A stretch of DNA of 64,000 nucleotides from JABDMH01 sp965222645 (GCA_965222645.1 OZ244968.1:4402001-4466000); one strand, 5' to 3'. Shown: positions 47,660 to 62,100, numbered from the stretch's first letter. Numbers and translations are program-made. The notes: generated from the letters alone by a model not told the origin.

Positions 47660-48400
47660 ATGTTGAAAAATTTAGTCTGTTTAGTCACAGGTGGTTCGCG
47701 GGGAATTGGATCATCGATTGTCAGAAAATTTGTGGAAGAGGGAGCCACCGTATATTTCACCTATTTGAACTCCGGCGAAAGTGCTCATGCACTTGTGGAG
47801 CAACTCTCTTCTTTGCCGGGAGATGCGATTGCAATTCAGTCTGATGCTTCTGACTTCACCAGCGCTGGTGAAACTGTGGATCGAGTTGTGTCAGATTCTG
47901 ACAAACTGGATGTCCTTGTAAATAATGCGGGAATCACAAGAGACACTTTAATGCTGAGAATGTCGGAATCCCAGTGGGATGAGGTCATCTCAGCCAATTT
48001 GAAATCAGTCTTTAATCTGACCAAGCATGCATTGAGGCCGATGTTGAAAAAGAGATCGGGATCAATTATCAATGTGAGTTCGGTAGTGGGGGTCTTTGGA
48101 AATGCAGGTCAGGCAAATTATGCGGCATCAAAGGCGGGGATCATCGGGTTTACAAAAAGTGTCGCTAAGGAGGTGGGCTCGCGAAAAATAAGATGCAACG
48201 CTATTGCCCCTGGTTATATAGAAACAGAAATGACTGGCGGCCTTGATGATGCTGTAAAAGAAACTTTCCTTGCTCAGATCCCATTAAGAAGAATGGGAAA
48301 ATCAGATGAAGTGGCTGAGTTGGCCGCTTTCCTAGCCTCGGCCAGGTCGGAGTACATCACTGGTCAGGTGATCAGTATATGCGGAGGATTAAACACATAA
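47660..48400 (+). CDS. fabG: 3-oxoacyl-ACP reductase
   Basis: A 246-residue classical SDR. The nucleotide loop is TGGSRGIG, VNNAGITRD is the NNAG motif, and the catalytic residues are Ser140/Ser141 (NVSSVVG) with Tyr154 and Lys158 (NYAASK). It ends in GQVISICGGLN. It reduces 3-oxoacyl-ACP with NADPH in fatty-acid elongation. FabG-like sequences are hard to separate from other SDR reductases, but the length and motifs fit. It is divergent from the acyl-CoA oxidase-like gene and overlaps the metalloprotease start by 22 bases. Confidence 0.88.
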   Translation: MLKNLVCLVTGGSRGIGSSIVRKFVEEGATVYFTYLNSGESAHALVEQLSSLPGDAIAIQSDASDFTSAGETVDRVVSDSDKLDVLVNNAGITRDTLMLRMSESQWDEVISANLKSVFNLTKHALRPMLKKRSGSIINVSSVVGVFGNAGQANYAASKAGIIGFTKSVAKEVGSRKIRCNAIAPGYIETEMTGGLDDAVKETFLAQIPLRRMGKSDEVAELAAFLASARSEYITGQVISICGGLNT

Positions 48401-49626
48401 AGATCTTAACCATTACCGGTGCCTTGTTTTTTTTGCTGACCACCTGTCAGACAAGATTACCGTTGATCATTCAGAACATAGAACAAATCAACAGGATTGC
48501 CGATGTAGCTGAAATTGAATTTGAAAATCGATGTGGGGGGATCGATGCCTACATGCCTGATGAAAATATGCCATTGAGATGGTTGCGTGTCAATTTGCAT
48601 TTTATGAATGCTGCCGATAGTACTTTCAACTATAATGGGGAGGAGGCCAAGACGTTTGGCAGGGCAATGATAGAGCAAGCCAATTATGCCCTGGCTAATA
48701 ATCAGCCCATGTGGCTGCCACGAGGGAACTCCACAGCCGTACTTCCTACACGATATAGGTATGTCCTCACATCCTCGCAGGGATATGAGCAGGATAGTGC
48801 GATCTATTGTCATTACGACAGTCATTTGTTTTGGTTTGTAAGCCGGGGTCGCAATCGCAATAATTATAACCGTGATGTAATCAAACAGTATGGTATTGGT
48901 TTGGATTCTATCATCAATTTGTTTGTAATGCCACATCATCCGGATAGTGTTCTTTCCGAATCATATAAGGTGACAACAGCAGGCATTGCCCTGGGCAGCG
49001 GTGTCAAACTCTCGGGTATTTTTGAGACTAAAAAGGAACCCTGGGCGGTGAAGGGTTTGATCAATCACGAAATCGGACATGTACTTGGACTCAGGCATAC
49101 ATGGAATACCAATGATGGATGTGATGACACGCCAAGGAATCTCAACTGCTGGAATAAAACGCTCGAATCTCCATGTGATACAGCAGCCTCAAACAACCTC
49201 ATGGATTACAATGCCAATCAGCATGCCTGGACTCCTTGCCAGTTGGGGAAAATTCACCGGGCAATGAGCCGTGAAACCGGACTGGTACGTGAACTGCTAG
49301 TACCGGCCTGGTGCAGGAGAGATACGACAACCAATATGACAATCATTGGTAGTGAAATATGGGATGGCGCCCGGGATCTTACCGGCGATTTAATCATTTC
49401 ATCAGGGGCTACCTTAATCATTAATTGCCGTGTTTCGATTCCTCCTGGTGGTCAGATTATTGTGGAAAATGGAGCGACCTTAAAACTACACAATGCAAAA
49501 CTGCACAACGCATGCGGACAGGAGTGGCAGGGAATAAAGGTGTATGAAGACCGAAGAAATCCCGGTCAGGTGGTTTATACCGGCGATACGCTCATTGAGG
49601 ATATTTCGATCCGGGATGGAATATAA
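48379..49626 (+). CDS. secreted M43-type zinc metalloprotease, putative lipoprotein
   Basis: A 415-residue protein. The N-terminus MRRIKHIKILTITGALFFLL ends in a lipobox-like LTTC (Cys23). The zinc site is HEIGHVLGLRH (His230, His234, His240; catalytic Glu231), followed by NNLMDYNA as Met-turn, typical of pappalysin-like M43 enzymes. The last about 100 residues form beta-strand segments (SSGATLIINCRVSIPPGGQI) usually preceding a longer stalk. The chain ends abruptly with IRDGI and without a T9SS sorting domain, so it may be shortened. It starts inside the fabG end. Confidence 0.82.
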   Translation: MRRIKHIKILTITGALFFLLTTCQTRLPLIIQNIEQINRIADVAEIEFENRCGGIDAYMPDENMPLRWLRVNLHFMNAADSTFNYNGEEAKTFGRAMIEQANYALANNQPMWLPRGNSTAVLPTRYRYVLTSSQGYEQDSAIYCHYDSHLFWFVSRGRNRNNYNRDVIKQYGIGLDSIINLFVMPHHPDSVLSESYKVTTAGIALGSGVKLSGIFETKKEPWAVKGLINHEIGHVLGLRHTWNTNDGCDDTPRNLNCWNKTLESPCDTAASNNLMDYNANQHAWTPCQLGKIHRAMSRETGLVRELLVPAWCRRDTTTNMTIIGSEIWDGARDLTGDLIISSGATLIINCRVSIPPGGQIIVENGATLKLHNAKLHNACGQEWQGIKVYEDRRNPGQVVYTGDTLIEDISIRDGI

Positions 49627-50136
49627 AAGGCTCGATCTGGAGTATGAGCTGCCGGGGATGGACCTGAGCTTTCCAGTCTCAGACAAAAGTCCAAAATCAG
49701 GTTGGAAGATTGCGCCCCGACTTTGCACAGACTTAGTAAATTCCGAAAAACAGATTTTTTCTTACCTAATGATCTGCAAAAGTCTATAAATACATTAGCC
49801 CTTCTTGGCTTTGTTGTAAAATGAATACTAAATAGGCATTAAGGACTTTCAGGTATTTTTATCTCATATGTTTTATCAGTTTTTATCATAGGGACTGTCC
49901 TGACACCCTTATTGTTAAGGCAACATCGTGCAGATAAGCTGGCATGATTATGGTCATGTCAATGATACTCTGCCATCTCAACTTGCACTTTGCATCCACA
50001 AAGTGTGTCCAGATAATTGATTCCTCCCCTACAACCATAGTTCTCGGCACATAAGTTTTGGCCAAATGATTTAAAGGGTCTTGACAATGGCAAGCCTAGG
50101 CTCATCGTCAAATGACCCTGTCATCTCGTGCTTGCC
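49627..50136. other. intergenic region before the giant repeat-protein gene
   Basis: A 510-base gap. A reading frame overlapping the protease end (49544-49789) shows no recognisable features and is not called. The rightmost 64 bases hold competing inverted repeats described separately. No good TAnnTTTG box was seen; TAAGTTTTG at 50052-50060 is one base too long. Confidence 0.5.
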
Positions 50137-50138
50137 AT
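50075..50138 (+). promoter_or_regulatory. competing RNA hairpins covering the start of the giant gene
   Basis: Structure A: AGGGTC-TTGAC (50075-50085) pairs with GTCAA-AT-GACCCT (50107-50119), concentric with the palindrome AGCCTAGGCT (50093-50102). Structure B: ATGGCAAGC (50087-50095) is the exact complement of GCTTGCCAT (50130-50138), which includes two bases of the ATG start at 50137. A third small stem is ATGAC/GTCAT (50112-50116 and 50120-50124). A and B share bases 50093-50095 and cannot both form fully, as in a translational switch. Confidence 0.4.
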
Positions 50139-53100
50139 GAGAAAATGGCTTCGAAAAGTAAGGAACCTGGACGTAATAAAAAGCATATCAACCCTGCTGG
50201 CTTTAAGCCTCATCACACTTGTGGTCCCTGAAAAAGCTTTCGCCCCGGAGAGGGGTTTTTCACATTCCTCAGATCTTTATCCCTCTGAAGCTGTGATGAT
50301 GTGGGATAACCCTTGCCCGGACTTTTCTGGCAATCCAGTGATAGATGGAGACTACTGCGATCCCAACGCCTGGACCGTAGTTGGAGTGGATGCGGCGGGA
50401 GATACGCCGACTGCGACAGCAGATGTGCTTAACCTGTATACGGCACAGAATGGAGACTCCATCTGTTTTGCCTGGAGCCGTCTCGCCAATGGAGCGGGAA
50501 CATCTACGTTTAAAATTTTCTTCGACGGCGATTGTGATGGAGATGGTGATGATTTGGCCCTAGATTTTGTTTGGAACTCAGTAGGAAGTGATCATCCGGG
50601 AATAGTGACTTTGAATATCAGGGATGGAAACAATCAGGTCGTATCTACTTCCACTGCCTTGCAGGGTTATTCCATTTGTGGCGATCCGTTATCAAATGGA
50701 AAATACATTGAATACTGCGTGAGTTTGACAGAGTTGCTCGATTTGGGATTGATTGACCCGTGCTGCGGAATATTATCAGCGACAGATGCAGGAACCTATG
50801 CTGGGGGAAGTATTAATTCAGCGAATAAAGATGAATTTGATTTGGTTTTTAATCCTCCTTGCTATTACATTAACTCTCCACCAGAGGCAGATTTTTCAGC
50901 TACGGTTCCGGGATGTACAAATAACCTTGTTTGTTTTGACGGGACACTTTCATCAGATTTTGATGAGCCTGAAGATTCGATATCTTATCAATGGGACTTC
51001 AGCTATAACGGATCGACTTTTAATATTGAATCCACGGACTCGATGCCATGCAGGAATTTTAGCAATCCTGGCACGTATACCATTGCATTAATTGTTACCG
51101 ATCGCTTCAATTGTTCAGACACGTCGATTCAGACATATACGATATTTAATCAACCAACAATTTTCTGTTTTGCATCACCAGCTGATTGTAATGGAACAAA
51201 CACCGGGTCGATCAACATCACTGTTTTTAGTGGTTTATTCCCTTTTACATACGAATGGGACAACGGTGTTGATCAGGGATCCGGTACAGGAACGATCATA
51301 AATGATTTGTATGCCGGTGATTATACGGTAATCCTGACAGATGCTAATGGTTGCTCAGATACCTGTCAAGCAACCGTAACGGAGCCTAGTCCGTTTACGT
51401 GTTCAGTCACCTTAATTTCTGGGGTAAATTGTTTTGGGGAGTCTAATGGTTCGGCATCTGTCTCTGTCACCGGAGGCTCCGGCGGATTTAACTATTTATG
51501 GGATAATAATGAGACCGGAGTGACAGCCACAATGCTCGATGCAGGTACACACTCTGTCACAGTGACCGATGGGAATGGCTGCAGCGCTATCTGTTCTGTA
51601 GAAGTACCAGAACCCGAAGAACTGACATGCAATGTGCTGCAGGATGCACCTGTCATCTGCTACGGTGCAAGCGATGGAACGGCCACTGTGACGGCAATGG
51701 GTGGAATACCCACATATAGTTATTTGTGGGATAATAATGAAACAACTCGCACTGCGACCAGCTTAAATTCGGGTAGCCACACAGTGACCGTAACCGATGG
51801 AAACGGATGTACCACAACCTGTACCGTAGAAATATCAGAACCGGATTCACTTTATTTTGATCCGGCAATCGACTGCGACCGGCTCATGGGCCTTAGCGTA
51901 CCCGTCGTGCTGAACAGCAATGGTGGAATCCCACCATACCAATACAGCATTGATGGAGTAAACTTCAGCAACGTTCCAGCAAGCGACACCATTTTAATCC
52001 CCAATGGCAGTACATATACCATAACCCTCAGAGATGCCAATCAATGTGAGACGGACCGCACATTGGAAGTGATTTGCTGCACGATAAATTGTCCGGCAGA
52101 TGCCACGGTAGATTGCGGAGATAGCACCTCTATCAATGTTTGGCTAAATAGTTACACTCTGGATGGATGTGTAAACTCGACAATACAGGACGATTTTGAT
52201 CCCAACGGCTTTATCGGAAATTGCGGTGTCACGGGTTTTCAAATTGTGACATTCCAGGTGATCGAAAATGGAACCAATCGCGTATTGGATGAGTGTCAAG
52301 CGACCCTGACGATTATCGATACTATAGCACCAGTGATAGACTGTCCCAATGATGGAAGTTTTGACCTATTCATCGAATGTGACCGAGACTATTCCACAGA
52401 AATAAGTACATGGCTCAATAATATTGAGGATTCGATATTAAACCGATCGACAGATCAATGTGCTACATCATTGACCATCACCAATGACTACAGTAATCTC
52501 ATTCCAGCGGTCAGTTGTGACCTTTCTGCGGGCTTGGATGTAGTTTTTACAGTGATGGATCAGTGTGGGAATTCATCGACCTGTTTGGCCACAATCTACA
52601 AAGACGATACTGTCCCACCAGACACTCTGGGTTGCAATCTGGAGAGCCGTAACATCACGGTTCAGTGTCAGGGTGCAATTGCAAATCAGCAGGCTTTAAA
52701 CGACTGGCACAGCGGGACCATGACTCTTCTTCAAAACTGCGCAGATGATGCATGTGGAGAATTTCAGATCATTCATGATTTTGATCTCAATTCCTTCGTC
52801 ACCACTTGTGGAAACAATGCTGGTGACCTCACCGTAAATTACTCGCTCGTGGACAGTTGCAGTAATTCGACTGATTTTGCGCTTACATTCAGCATTATTG
52901 ATACAATTGCGCCCGATACTTCCGGTTGCAACCTCTCATCCCTCAATGTGGTGACAGAATGCATGGGAATTTCCGGAGATCCCACAGCAATAACTAATTG
53001 GCATAACCAAAATATCGCAGCAATCCTGACATGTTCACAAGACGAATGTGATACATTTTCCATTTCTGATGATTTTGATATCTCAAATTATACACCTTTA

Positions 53101-56100
53101 TGTGACAGTGCTGCAGGCTATATCGAAGTAAATTATACACTTACCGATGATTGTAATAATTCTGTGAGTTTCGTAGCGACATATACGATAGAAGATACCT
53201 CTCCTCCGGACACTTCCGGCTGCAATTTAAATTCATTAAATGTGATATTAGAATGTGCCGGAGAACAGGGAAATCAACAACTAATAACTAACTGGCATAA
53301 CAATAACATAAATCATGTGCTTTCATGTGCCCGGGACGACTGCGACACATTTGATATAACCCATGATTTTGATTTGGACAATTTTCAGCCGGATCTTTGC
53401 AGTGATTTTACCGGATCATTATCGGTCAATTATACTTTGACAGACCTTTGCGGAAATGCTCTATCATTTCCCGCAACAATCACTATTGAAGACACCACTC
53501 CACCTGACACCACGGGCTGTGATGTGGAAGATCTCACAGATACTTTGGAGTGTCAGGGCGTAGCAATAAATGCTCAAATGATGCAAGACTGGCACACTGC
53601 CAATATTACTCATATCCTAGCGTGCTCCTATGACCTCTGTGACACATTTCTCATTAGCGATAATTTTGATCCGGCAAATTTCGTGACGGATTGTAGTCCA
53701 AATACAGGATCACTAGCTGTAGAATATACGCTATCGGACAATTGCGGTAATGATGTACAGTTTACAGCCACATTGACCATCGAGGACAATATTGCACCAG
53801 ATACATCTGGTTGTGATTTCAGTGCTTTAAATGATACCATTGAATGTCTGGGAGCAGCCCCTAACCAATCTGCAATTTCTGATTGGCATCAAAATAACAT
53901 TGATCATATCAATGCCTGTGCAAGTGAAACCTGTGATGGATTTACAGTCACAGATGATTTTGACCTCTCTAATTTTGTTCAGACATGTAGCAATAATGCA
54001 GGAGCGATCACCGTGAATTATACTGTTGCGGATGACTGTGGCAACTCGGTCGGTTTTCCACTCTCATTTGTCATCCTTGATACTACTCCACCAGATACCA
54101 GCGGCTGTGATATCCAGTCTCGTGATCAAACAATCGAGTGCATGGGCCAGGCTGCAAATCTACAGGCGATCAATGATTGGCATGATGATAATATGACTTT
54201 ACTTGCAGCTTGTGTCACAGAAATTTGTGCTTCCTATACGATCAACCATGATTTTGATATCAATAATTTCATACGCACTTGTGGAGGGACAACAGGTGTG
54301 ATTTCCGTGACCTATGTGCTGGAGGACGAATGTGGAAATTCCATCAGTTTCACTGTGACTTTTACCATTGTCGATACGTCGGCGCCAGATATCAGTGGAT
54401 GTCCTCCGGGATCACTTGATGTACAGACAGCCTGTGGAGGATCGACGGCAGACAGCACTGCAGTAGCTCAATGGCACAGCGCTAATCAAACGGCACTGCT
54501 GGCTTGTGCTTTTGACCAGTGTGATACGTTTGCGCTCACTGACGATTTCGACTATCCAAACAATTTTATTTTGGGATGTGGTAACGGAGGTTCAATTACT
54601 GTAAATTATACATTTACGGACAGTTGTGGCAATACCTCAGTCTTTACTGCGATCTACAGTACTTCAGATATTACACCTCCTGATACCACTGGATGTAATC
54701 TTTCGAATCGAAATATTACACTTGAATGTGCCGGTTCTGCTGGCAATGATGCTTTAATGACTTCATGGCATAATGATAACATCACACATCTCACCAGTTG
54801 TATTGCCGATGCCTGTTCGGGTTATTCCCTTACACATGATTTCGATGTCAATAATTTTGACACAACTTGCGGTATCGATGCGGGTATCCTTGAAGTAATC
54901 TATACCGCCACCGATCAATGCAATAACAGTATTTCATTTACACTGACTCTAACCATCGAAGATACCAGCCCTCCTGATTTAGATGGCTGCGACTTAGGCA
55001 GTTTGGATATAACAACTGAATGTTTTGGTGTGGATTCAAATCAACAGACCTATCTGGATTGGCACAATGACAATTTAGCTTATCTGGCTACCTGTGCGGC
55101 TGATTTGTGTTCGGGAATAATTATAACCCACAATTTTGATTACAATAATTTTACACCCGACTGTGGTCCGAATTCAGGGACTTATGAGGTCATTTATACA
55201 GTGAGTGATTCGTGTGGTAATGCCACATCTTTCACGGCATCGAGAACATTTGAGGATACCACTCCGCCGGATACCACAGGGTGCAATATACCCGGCCTCG
55301 ATACACTTATCGAATGTAGGGGCGATGCCGGGAATATGGCATTTATAACAAATTGGCACAACGACAATTTAGCCTACATTTTGGGATGTGCTAAAGATAG
55401 CTGTAACTCCTTTTCTCTCACCTCAAATTTTGATTTAAGTCGCTATAATTTTGAGTGTAATGCAGATCCCAATGCAGCGGTAAAAAGATATGATCTTGAT
55501 TACACGCTGACTGACAATTGTGGAAATTCCATTGATTTTACAGCAACGGTCCACTTTGATGACACTATGCCACCCGATACCACCGGGTGCAATTTGAGCT
55601 CGCGAAATATTACGGTAGAATGCCAGGGTCAGGCAGCAAACGAGCAGGCCATGCAAGATTGGCATGATGCCAACGTAGCTCATATTTTGGCTTGTGCATC
55701 AGATTTATGTGAGACTTTCACACTCGATGATGATTTCGATCTCAACAACTTTGTAGCTCAATGCGGGCCAAATACCGGGATTCTGGAAGTGACCTATACA
55801 CTGACCGATCGTTGCGATAATGCGGTCTCGTTTACGTTGCAATTTACAATCGTCGATACCCAATTACCGGTCATCAGCGGCTGTCAACCCGGTGATCTGG
55901 ATGTGCAATCTGAATGCTTTGGCCAGACTGCTGATAGTCTGGCCGTTGTCGCCTGGAACAACTCAAATATCGCAACCCTAGCCGGATGTGTTAATGACGA
56001 ATGCAGTGAAGTTGAAATTACAAGCGATTTTGATTACGACAACAATTTCGTCTTTACCTGCAATGAGGGAGGACAATTGCCCGTGGTATACACATTGATG

Positions 56101-59100
56101 GATAGCTGTGGAAACAGCATCACTTTTGATGCGGTATACAGTACTGTAGATGTCACGCCTCCGGATACAAGTGGATGTAATTTTGAATCGCAAAATGATA
56201 CGATAAGTTGTCTGGGGCAATCTGGCAATGAGCAAGCGATCTTAGCATGGCACAATGACAACGTCGACCTTATATACCAATGTGCACACGATGTTTGCGA
56301 TACATTTACACTGACACATGATTTCGATCTCGTGAACTTTGTCTCTTCCTGCGGTGGAAATGCGGGAAGTTTAACCGTAAATTACATTCTCTCGGATGTT
56401 TGTGATAACATTGTTGCATTCGATCTGGAGTTTGTGATACTTGATACGCTACCTCCGGACACAACCGGATGTAATTTTGAAAGTCTAACTCAGACCCTGG
56501 ATTGTACTGGAGCATCGGGCACTCAGCAGGCAATCAATGATTGGCATGTAAATAACATAACCACTATTTTGAGTTGCGCTGTTGATGAGTGCGACACATT
56601 TGCAATTATCCATGATTTTGATCCTTCAAATTTTAATACGAGTTGTGGACCAAATACGGGTGCCTTTGTAGTCAACTATACTTTGCAGGATAGCTGCAAT
56701 AATGCGGTGAGTTTTGCAGCTATGCTGACGATCATTGATACAATACCTCCCGATACGACTGGATGCAATTTGGCGGATCTTACTGATACGATCGATTGTG
56801 CAGGTTTATCAGGTAACCAGCAAGCCATAGCTGACTGGCATGATGCCAATATCAATACAATCTTGACTTGTAGTTCAGATGATTGTGATACGTTTGACAT
56901 TATCCATGATTATGATCTCGGAAATTTTATACCATCTTGCGGCGGTAATGCAGGCTCGATCACGGTAAACTACACCTTGACAGATAGTTGCGGAAATACA
57001 GTCGATTTTTCGGCTTCTTTAGAAATTGTTGATACCATAGCCCCTGATATTTCAGGTTGTCCTGTGGGATCATTGGATGTCCAGACAGATTGCAGTGGAA
57101 GTGCGGCAGACAGCTCGGCGATTGCTCAATGGCATCTTGATAATGAACTGGCATTGTTGTCCTGCGCATTTGAAGAATGCGATACATTTGATCTTTCAAG
57201 TGATTATGATCCATCGAATTTTGTCATCACTTGTGGCAACGGAGGTCAAATCACGGTCATTTACACTTTGACAGATTCCTGTGGAAATGGTGTAGACTTT
57301 TTAGCCACCTATAGCACGGTTGATGTAAATCCGCCCGATACTACAGGATGTAATTTTAATAATCTTGATACGACCATTCAATGTGCTGGTGCTTCGGCTA
57401 ACAATGTTGCTATTACAGATTGGCATAATTATAACATAAGTACGATATTGAATTGCGCTAGCGATGCTTGCGATACATTTACTATCACACACGATTTTGA
57501 TTTACTAAATTTTGTACCCTCATGTGGTGGCAATGCTGGATCTATCACAGTTGTATATACCCTGACGGATATTTGCAACAATCAGGTCAGCTTTGCTCCT
57601 GTCTTTACCATAGTCGATAACACTCCACCAGATACAACAGGATGTAATCTCGGCAACTTAAATCAAAGTATTGAGTGCTTGGGTTCTGTAGCAAATCTTC
57701 AAGCCATGGACGATTGGCATGCGAATAACCTGACAACCATATTAAGTTGCACACAGGATGCTTGCGATACATTTGATTTGGAAGATGATTATGACCCTCA
57801 AAATCTTGTAGCAAACTGCGGTAACAATGCAGGGCAAATCACGGTGAATTACACTTTGACAGATAGCTGTGGAAATAACGTGAGTTTCCCTGCGACCTTT
57901 ACGATAGAGGACACCACCCCACCGGATACCACGGGTTGTAATTTGGGTGATCTAAATCAAACGGTCGAATGTACGGGTTTACTCAGTAATCAATTGGCCA
58001 TTTACAACTGGCATAATAATAATATCGCAACCATTCTGGCTTGTAGCTCAGATGATTGCGATACATTTACAATCACTGACAATTACAACCTGATTAATTT
58101 TATTCCGTCTTGTGGCGGTAATGCCGGATCAATTACCGTTGACTATGTCCTGACTGATGACTGTGGAAATTCCACAACTTTTCCAGCGACATTCGAAATT
58201 CTTGATACCAATCCACCTGACACGACTGGATGTAACCTGGTAGATCTAAGCACCACCATTGATTGCTCAGGTCAATCTGCCAATGAGCAAGCAATAAACA
58301 GTTGGTACCAGGACAACTTGACAACAATACTAGGTTGTGTTTTCGATGAGTGTGACACCTTCTCGATCACAGATAACTTTGACCTACTCAATTTTGTGCC
58401 CTCATGTGGTGGCAATGCCGGATCTATTACGGTAGACTATCTATTGTCAGATAGTTGTGGTAATGCGATAAGTTTTTCTGCCACACTCACTATTCAAGAC
58501 ACTATTCCGCCTGATCTAAGTGGATGTCCTCCCGGTTCGCTAGACGTGCAGACTGAGTGCGCTGGTGCAGGAGCAGATAGTATCGCAATTGCACAGTGGC
58601 ACCAGGATAATCAAGTCGCCTTGCTATCTTGTGCCACAGATCAATGCGATACCTTTGATCTTACAAGCAATTATGATCCCTCAAATTTTGTAGTTTCTTG
58701 TGGCAGTGGAGGACAGATCACAATCATATATTCACTATCCGATTCTTGTACTAACACCTCGACATTCTCTGCGACCTATAGCACCGTTGATATCACTCCC
58801 CCCGATACCACCGGTTGTGATATAGGTAGCTTAAATGATACCCTCGAGTGTCAAGGATCTGCTGCCAATCAACAGGCTATAAGCAACTGGCACCAGGATA
58901 ACATAAGCAACATTTTGGATTGTGCGGTAGATAATTGTGATACATTTTCTATCACAGATGATTTTGATCTAGTCAACTTTGTACCCTCATGTGGCGGCAA
59001 TGCCGGTTCAATTACGGTGAATTACACATTGGCAGATAGCTGTGGAAACGGGGTAAGTTTTCCTCTGTACTTTGTTATAGAAGACACGACCCCACCGGAT

Positions 59101-62100
59101 ACCATAGGATGCAACTTTGAAGATTTAAATGACACGATTAAATGTCTGGGACCAACTGGTAACTTACAGGCAATAGATGATTGGCATAATGCCAATTTAG
59201 TCCATATTGAGAATTGTGCCAGTGATGCATGTGATACATTTGATATCACGGATGATTACTCATCGGCCCCTTTTATGAATAGCTGTGGTAACGCTGGCTC
59301 ACTTGCAATTACATACACGCTTACCGATAGCTGCGGCAATAGTACAAGTTTCCAGGCCACATTCACAATTGTCGATGTGACAAGTCCGGATCTCTCCGGA
59401 TGTGACCTCGATCTCATCAATCAGGAAATTCAGTGTCTGGGCTATGATGGAAACATCGCCACTATAAATACATGGCATGACAATAACAGGATTTACCTCG
59501 ACGCTTGTGCGGTAGATTTGTGTGATTCTTTCACGATATCGGATGATTTCGATATCCTAAATTTTCTGCCGAGCTGTAGTGGAAATACAGGCTCGATCAC
59601 GGTAAACTATGTGTTGACTGATATGTGCGGAAATTTTAGCGAGACCGCAGCCACCTTCATGATCATCGATACAGTTCCACCGGATACTCTGGGATGTGAT
59701 TTTGCATCACTCAATGACACTATCGATTGCCAGGGTCAATCTCAGAATTTCCTCACGATGGACATGTGGCACCAGAATAATATTGATCACATATTGGGTT
59801 GCTCTGGGGACGTATGTGATACTTTCGAGATTTCCCATGATTATGACTCACTTAGTTTTAATTCAAGTTGTGGAGGCAATGGTGGGTCGTTGACAGTCAA
59901 TTACGTTCTGACCGACAGTTGTGGCAACTCAGTAAGTTTTACTGCCTCCCTCCAGATCAATGATACTATACCCCCGGATACGACGGGCTGCAACCTGGGA
60001 GACTTAGATGCGACGATAGAATGCTTAGGCCAGGCGGGCAATGAGCAGGCGATTGCCGATTGGCATGCAGCGAACCGGTCAGCGGTGCTGGCGTGTGCGG
60101 TAGATGACTGCGACACGTTTGCGCTGACGGATGATTACGATCTATTGAACTTTGTGTCCAGTTGCGGCGGCAATGCCGGCTCAATTACGGTGAACTACAC
60201 CTTGACAGACAGCTGTGGCAATGGAGTAAGTTTTGCCTCGACCTTTACGATCGAAGATACGACAGCTCCGGATACGACGGGCTGCAACCTGGGAGACTTA
60301 GATGCGACGATAGAATGCTTAGGTCAGGCGGGCAATGAGCAGGCAATTGCAGATTGGTATGCAGCGAACCGGGCTGCTGTGCTGGCGTGTGCGGTGGATG
60401 ACTGCGACACCTTTGCCCTGACGGACGATTACGATCTACTGAACTTTGTATCGAGTTGTGGCGGCAATGCCGGCTCAATTGCGGTGAACTACACGTTGAC
60501 GGACAGCTGTGGCAATGGGGTGAGTTTTGCCTCGACCTTTACGATAGAAGATACGACAGCTCCGGATACGACGGGCTGCAACCTGGGAGACTTAGATGCA
60601 ACGATAGAATGCTTAGGCCAGGCGGGCAATGAGCAGGCGATTGCCGATTGGCATGCGTCGAACCGGGCTGCGGTGCTGGCATGTGCAGTGGATGACTGCG
60701 ACACCTTTGCCCTGACGGATGACTACGATCTATTGAACTTTGTATCGAGTTGTGGTGGCAATGCCGGCTCGATTACTGTGAACTACACCTTGACAGATAG
60801 CTGTGGAAACGGGGTAAGTTTCCCTGTGTCCTTTGTTATAGAAGACGCGACCCCACCGGATACCATAGGATGCAACTTTGAAGATTTAAATGACACCATT
60901 GAATGTCTGGGACCAACTGGTAACTTACAGGCAATAGATGATTGGCATAATGCCAATTTAGTCCATATTGAGAATTGTGCCAGTGATGCATGTGATACAT
61001 TTGATATCACGGATGATTACTCATCGGCCCCTTTTATGAATAGCTGTGGTAACGCTGGCTCACTTGCAATTACATACACGCTTACCGATAGCTGCGGCAA
61101 TAGTACGAGTTTCCAGGCCACATTCACAATTGTCGATGTGACAAGTCCGGATCTCTCCGGATGTGACCTCGATCTCATCAATCAGGAAATTCAGTGTCTG
61201 GGCTATGATGGAAACATCGCCACTATAAATACATGGCATGACAATAACAGGATTTACCTCGGCGCTTGTGCGGTAGATTTGTGTGATTCTTTCACGATAT
61301 CGGATGATTTCGATATCCTAAATTTTCTGCCGAGCTGTAGTGGAAATACAGGCTCGATCACGGTAAACTATGTGTTGACTGATATGTGCGGAAATTTTAG
61401 CGAGACCGCAGCCACCTTCATGATCATCGATACAGTTCCACCGGATACTCTGGGATGTGATTTTGCATCACTCAATGACACTATCGATTGCCAGGGTCAA
61501 TCTCAGAATTTCCTCACGATGGACATGTGGCACCAGAATAATATTGATCACATATTGGGTTGCTCTGGGGACGTATGTGATACTTTCGAGATTTCCCATG
61601 ATTATGACTCACTTAGTTTTAATTCAAGTTGTGGAGGCAATGGTGGGTCGTTGACAGTCAATTACGTTCTGACCGACAGTTGTGGCAACTCAGTAAGTTT
61701 TACTGCCTCCCTCCAGATCAATGATACTATACCCCCGGATACGACGGGCTGCAACCTGGGAGACTTAGATGCGACGATAGAATGCTTAGGCCAGGCGGGC
61801 AATGAGCAGGCGATTGCCGATTGGCATGCAGCGAACCGGTCAGCGGTGCTGGCGTGTGCGGTAGATGACTGCGACACGTTTGCGCTGACGGATGATTACG
61901 ATCTATTGAACTTTGTGTCCAGTTGCGGCGGCAATGCCGGCTCAATTACGGTGAACTACACCTTGACAGACAGCTGTGGCAATGGAGTAAGTTTTGCCTC
62001 GACCTTTACGATCGAAGATACGACAGCTCCGGATACGACGGGCTGCAACCTGGGAGACTTAGATGCGACGATAGAATGCTTAGGTCAGGCGGGCAATGAG

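Noticed and set aside
49544..49789. 81-codon frame overlapping the metalloprotease end, considered as a frameshifted continuation
   Set aside because: The translated part after the protease stop shows no stalk or sorting-domain pattern, so a frameshift is not supported.
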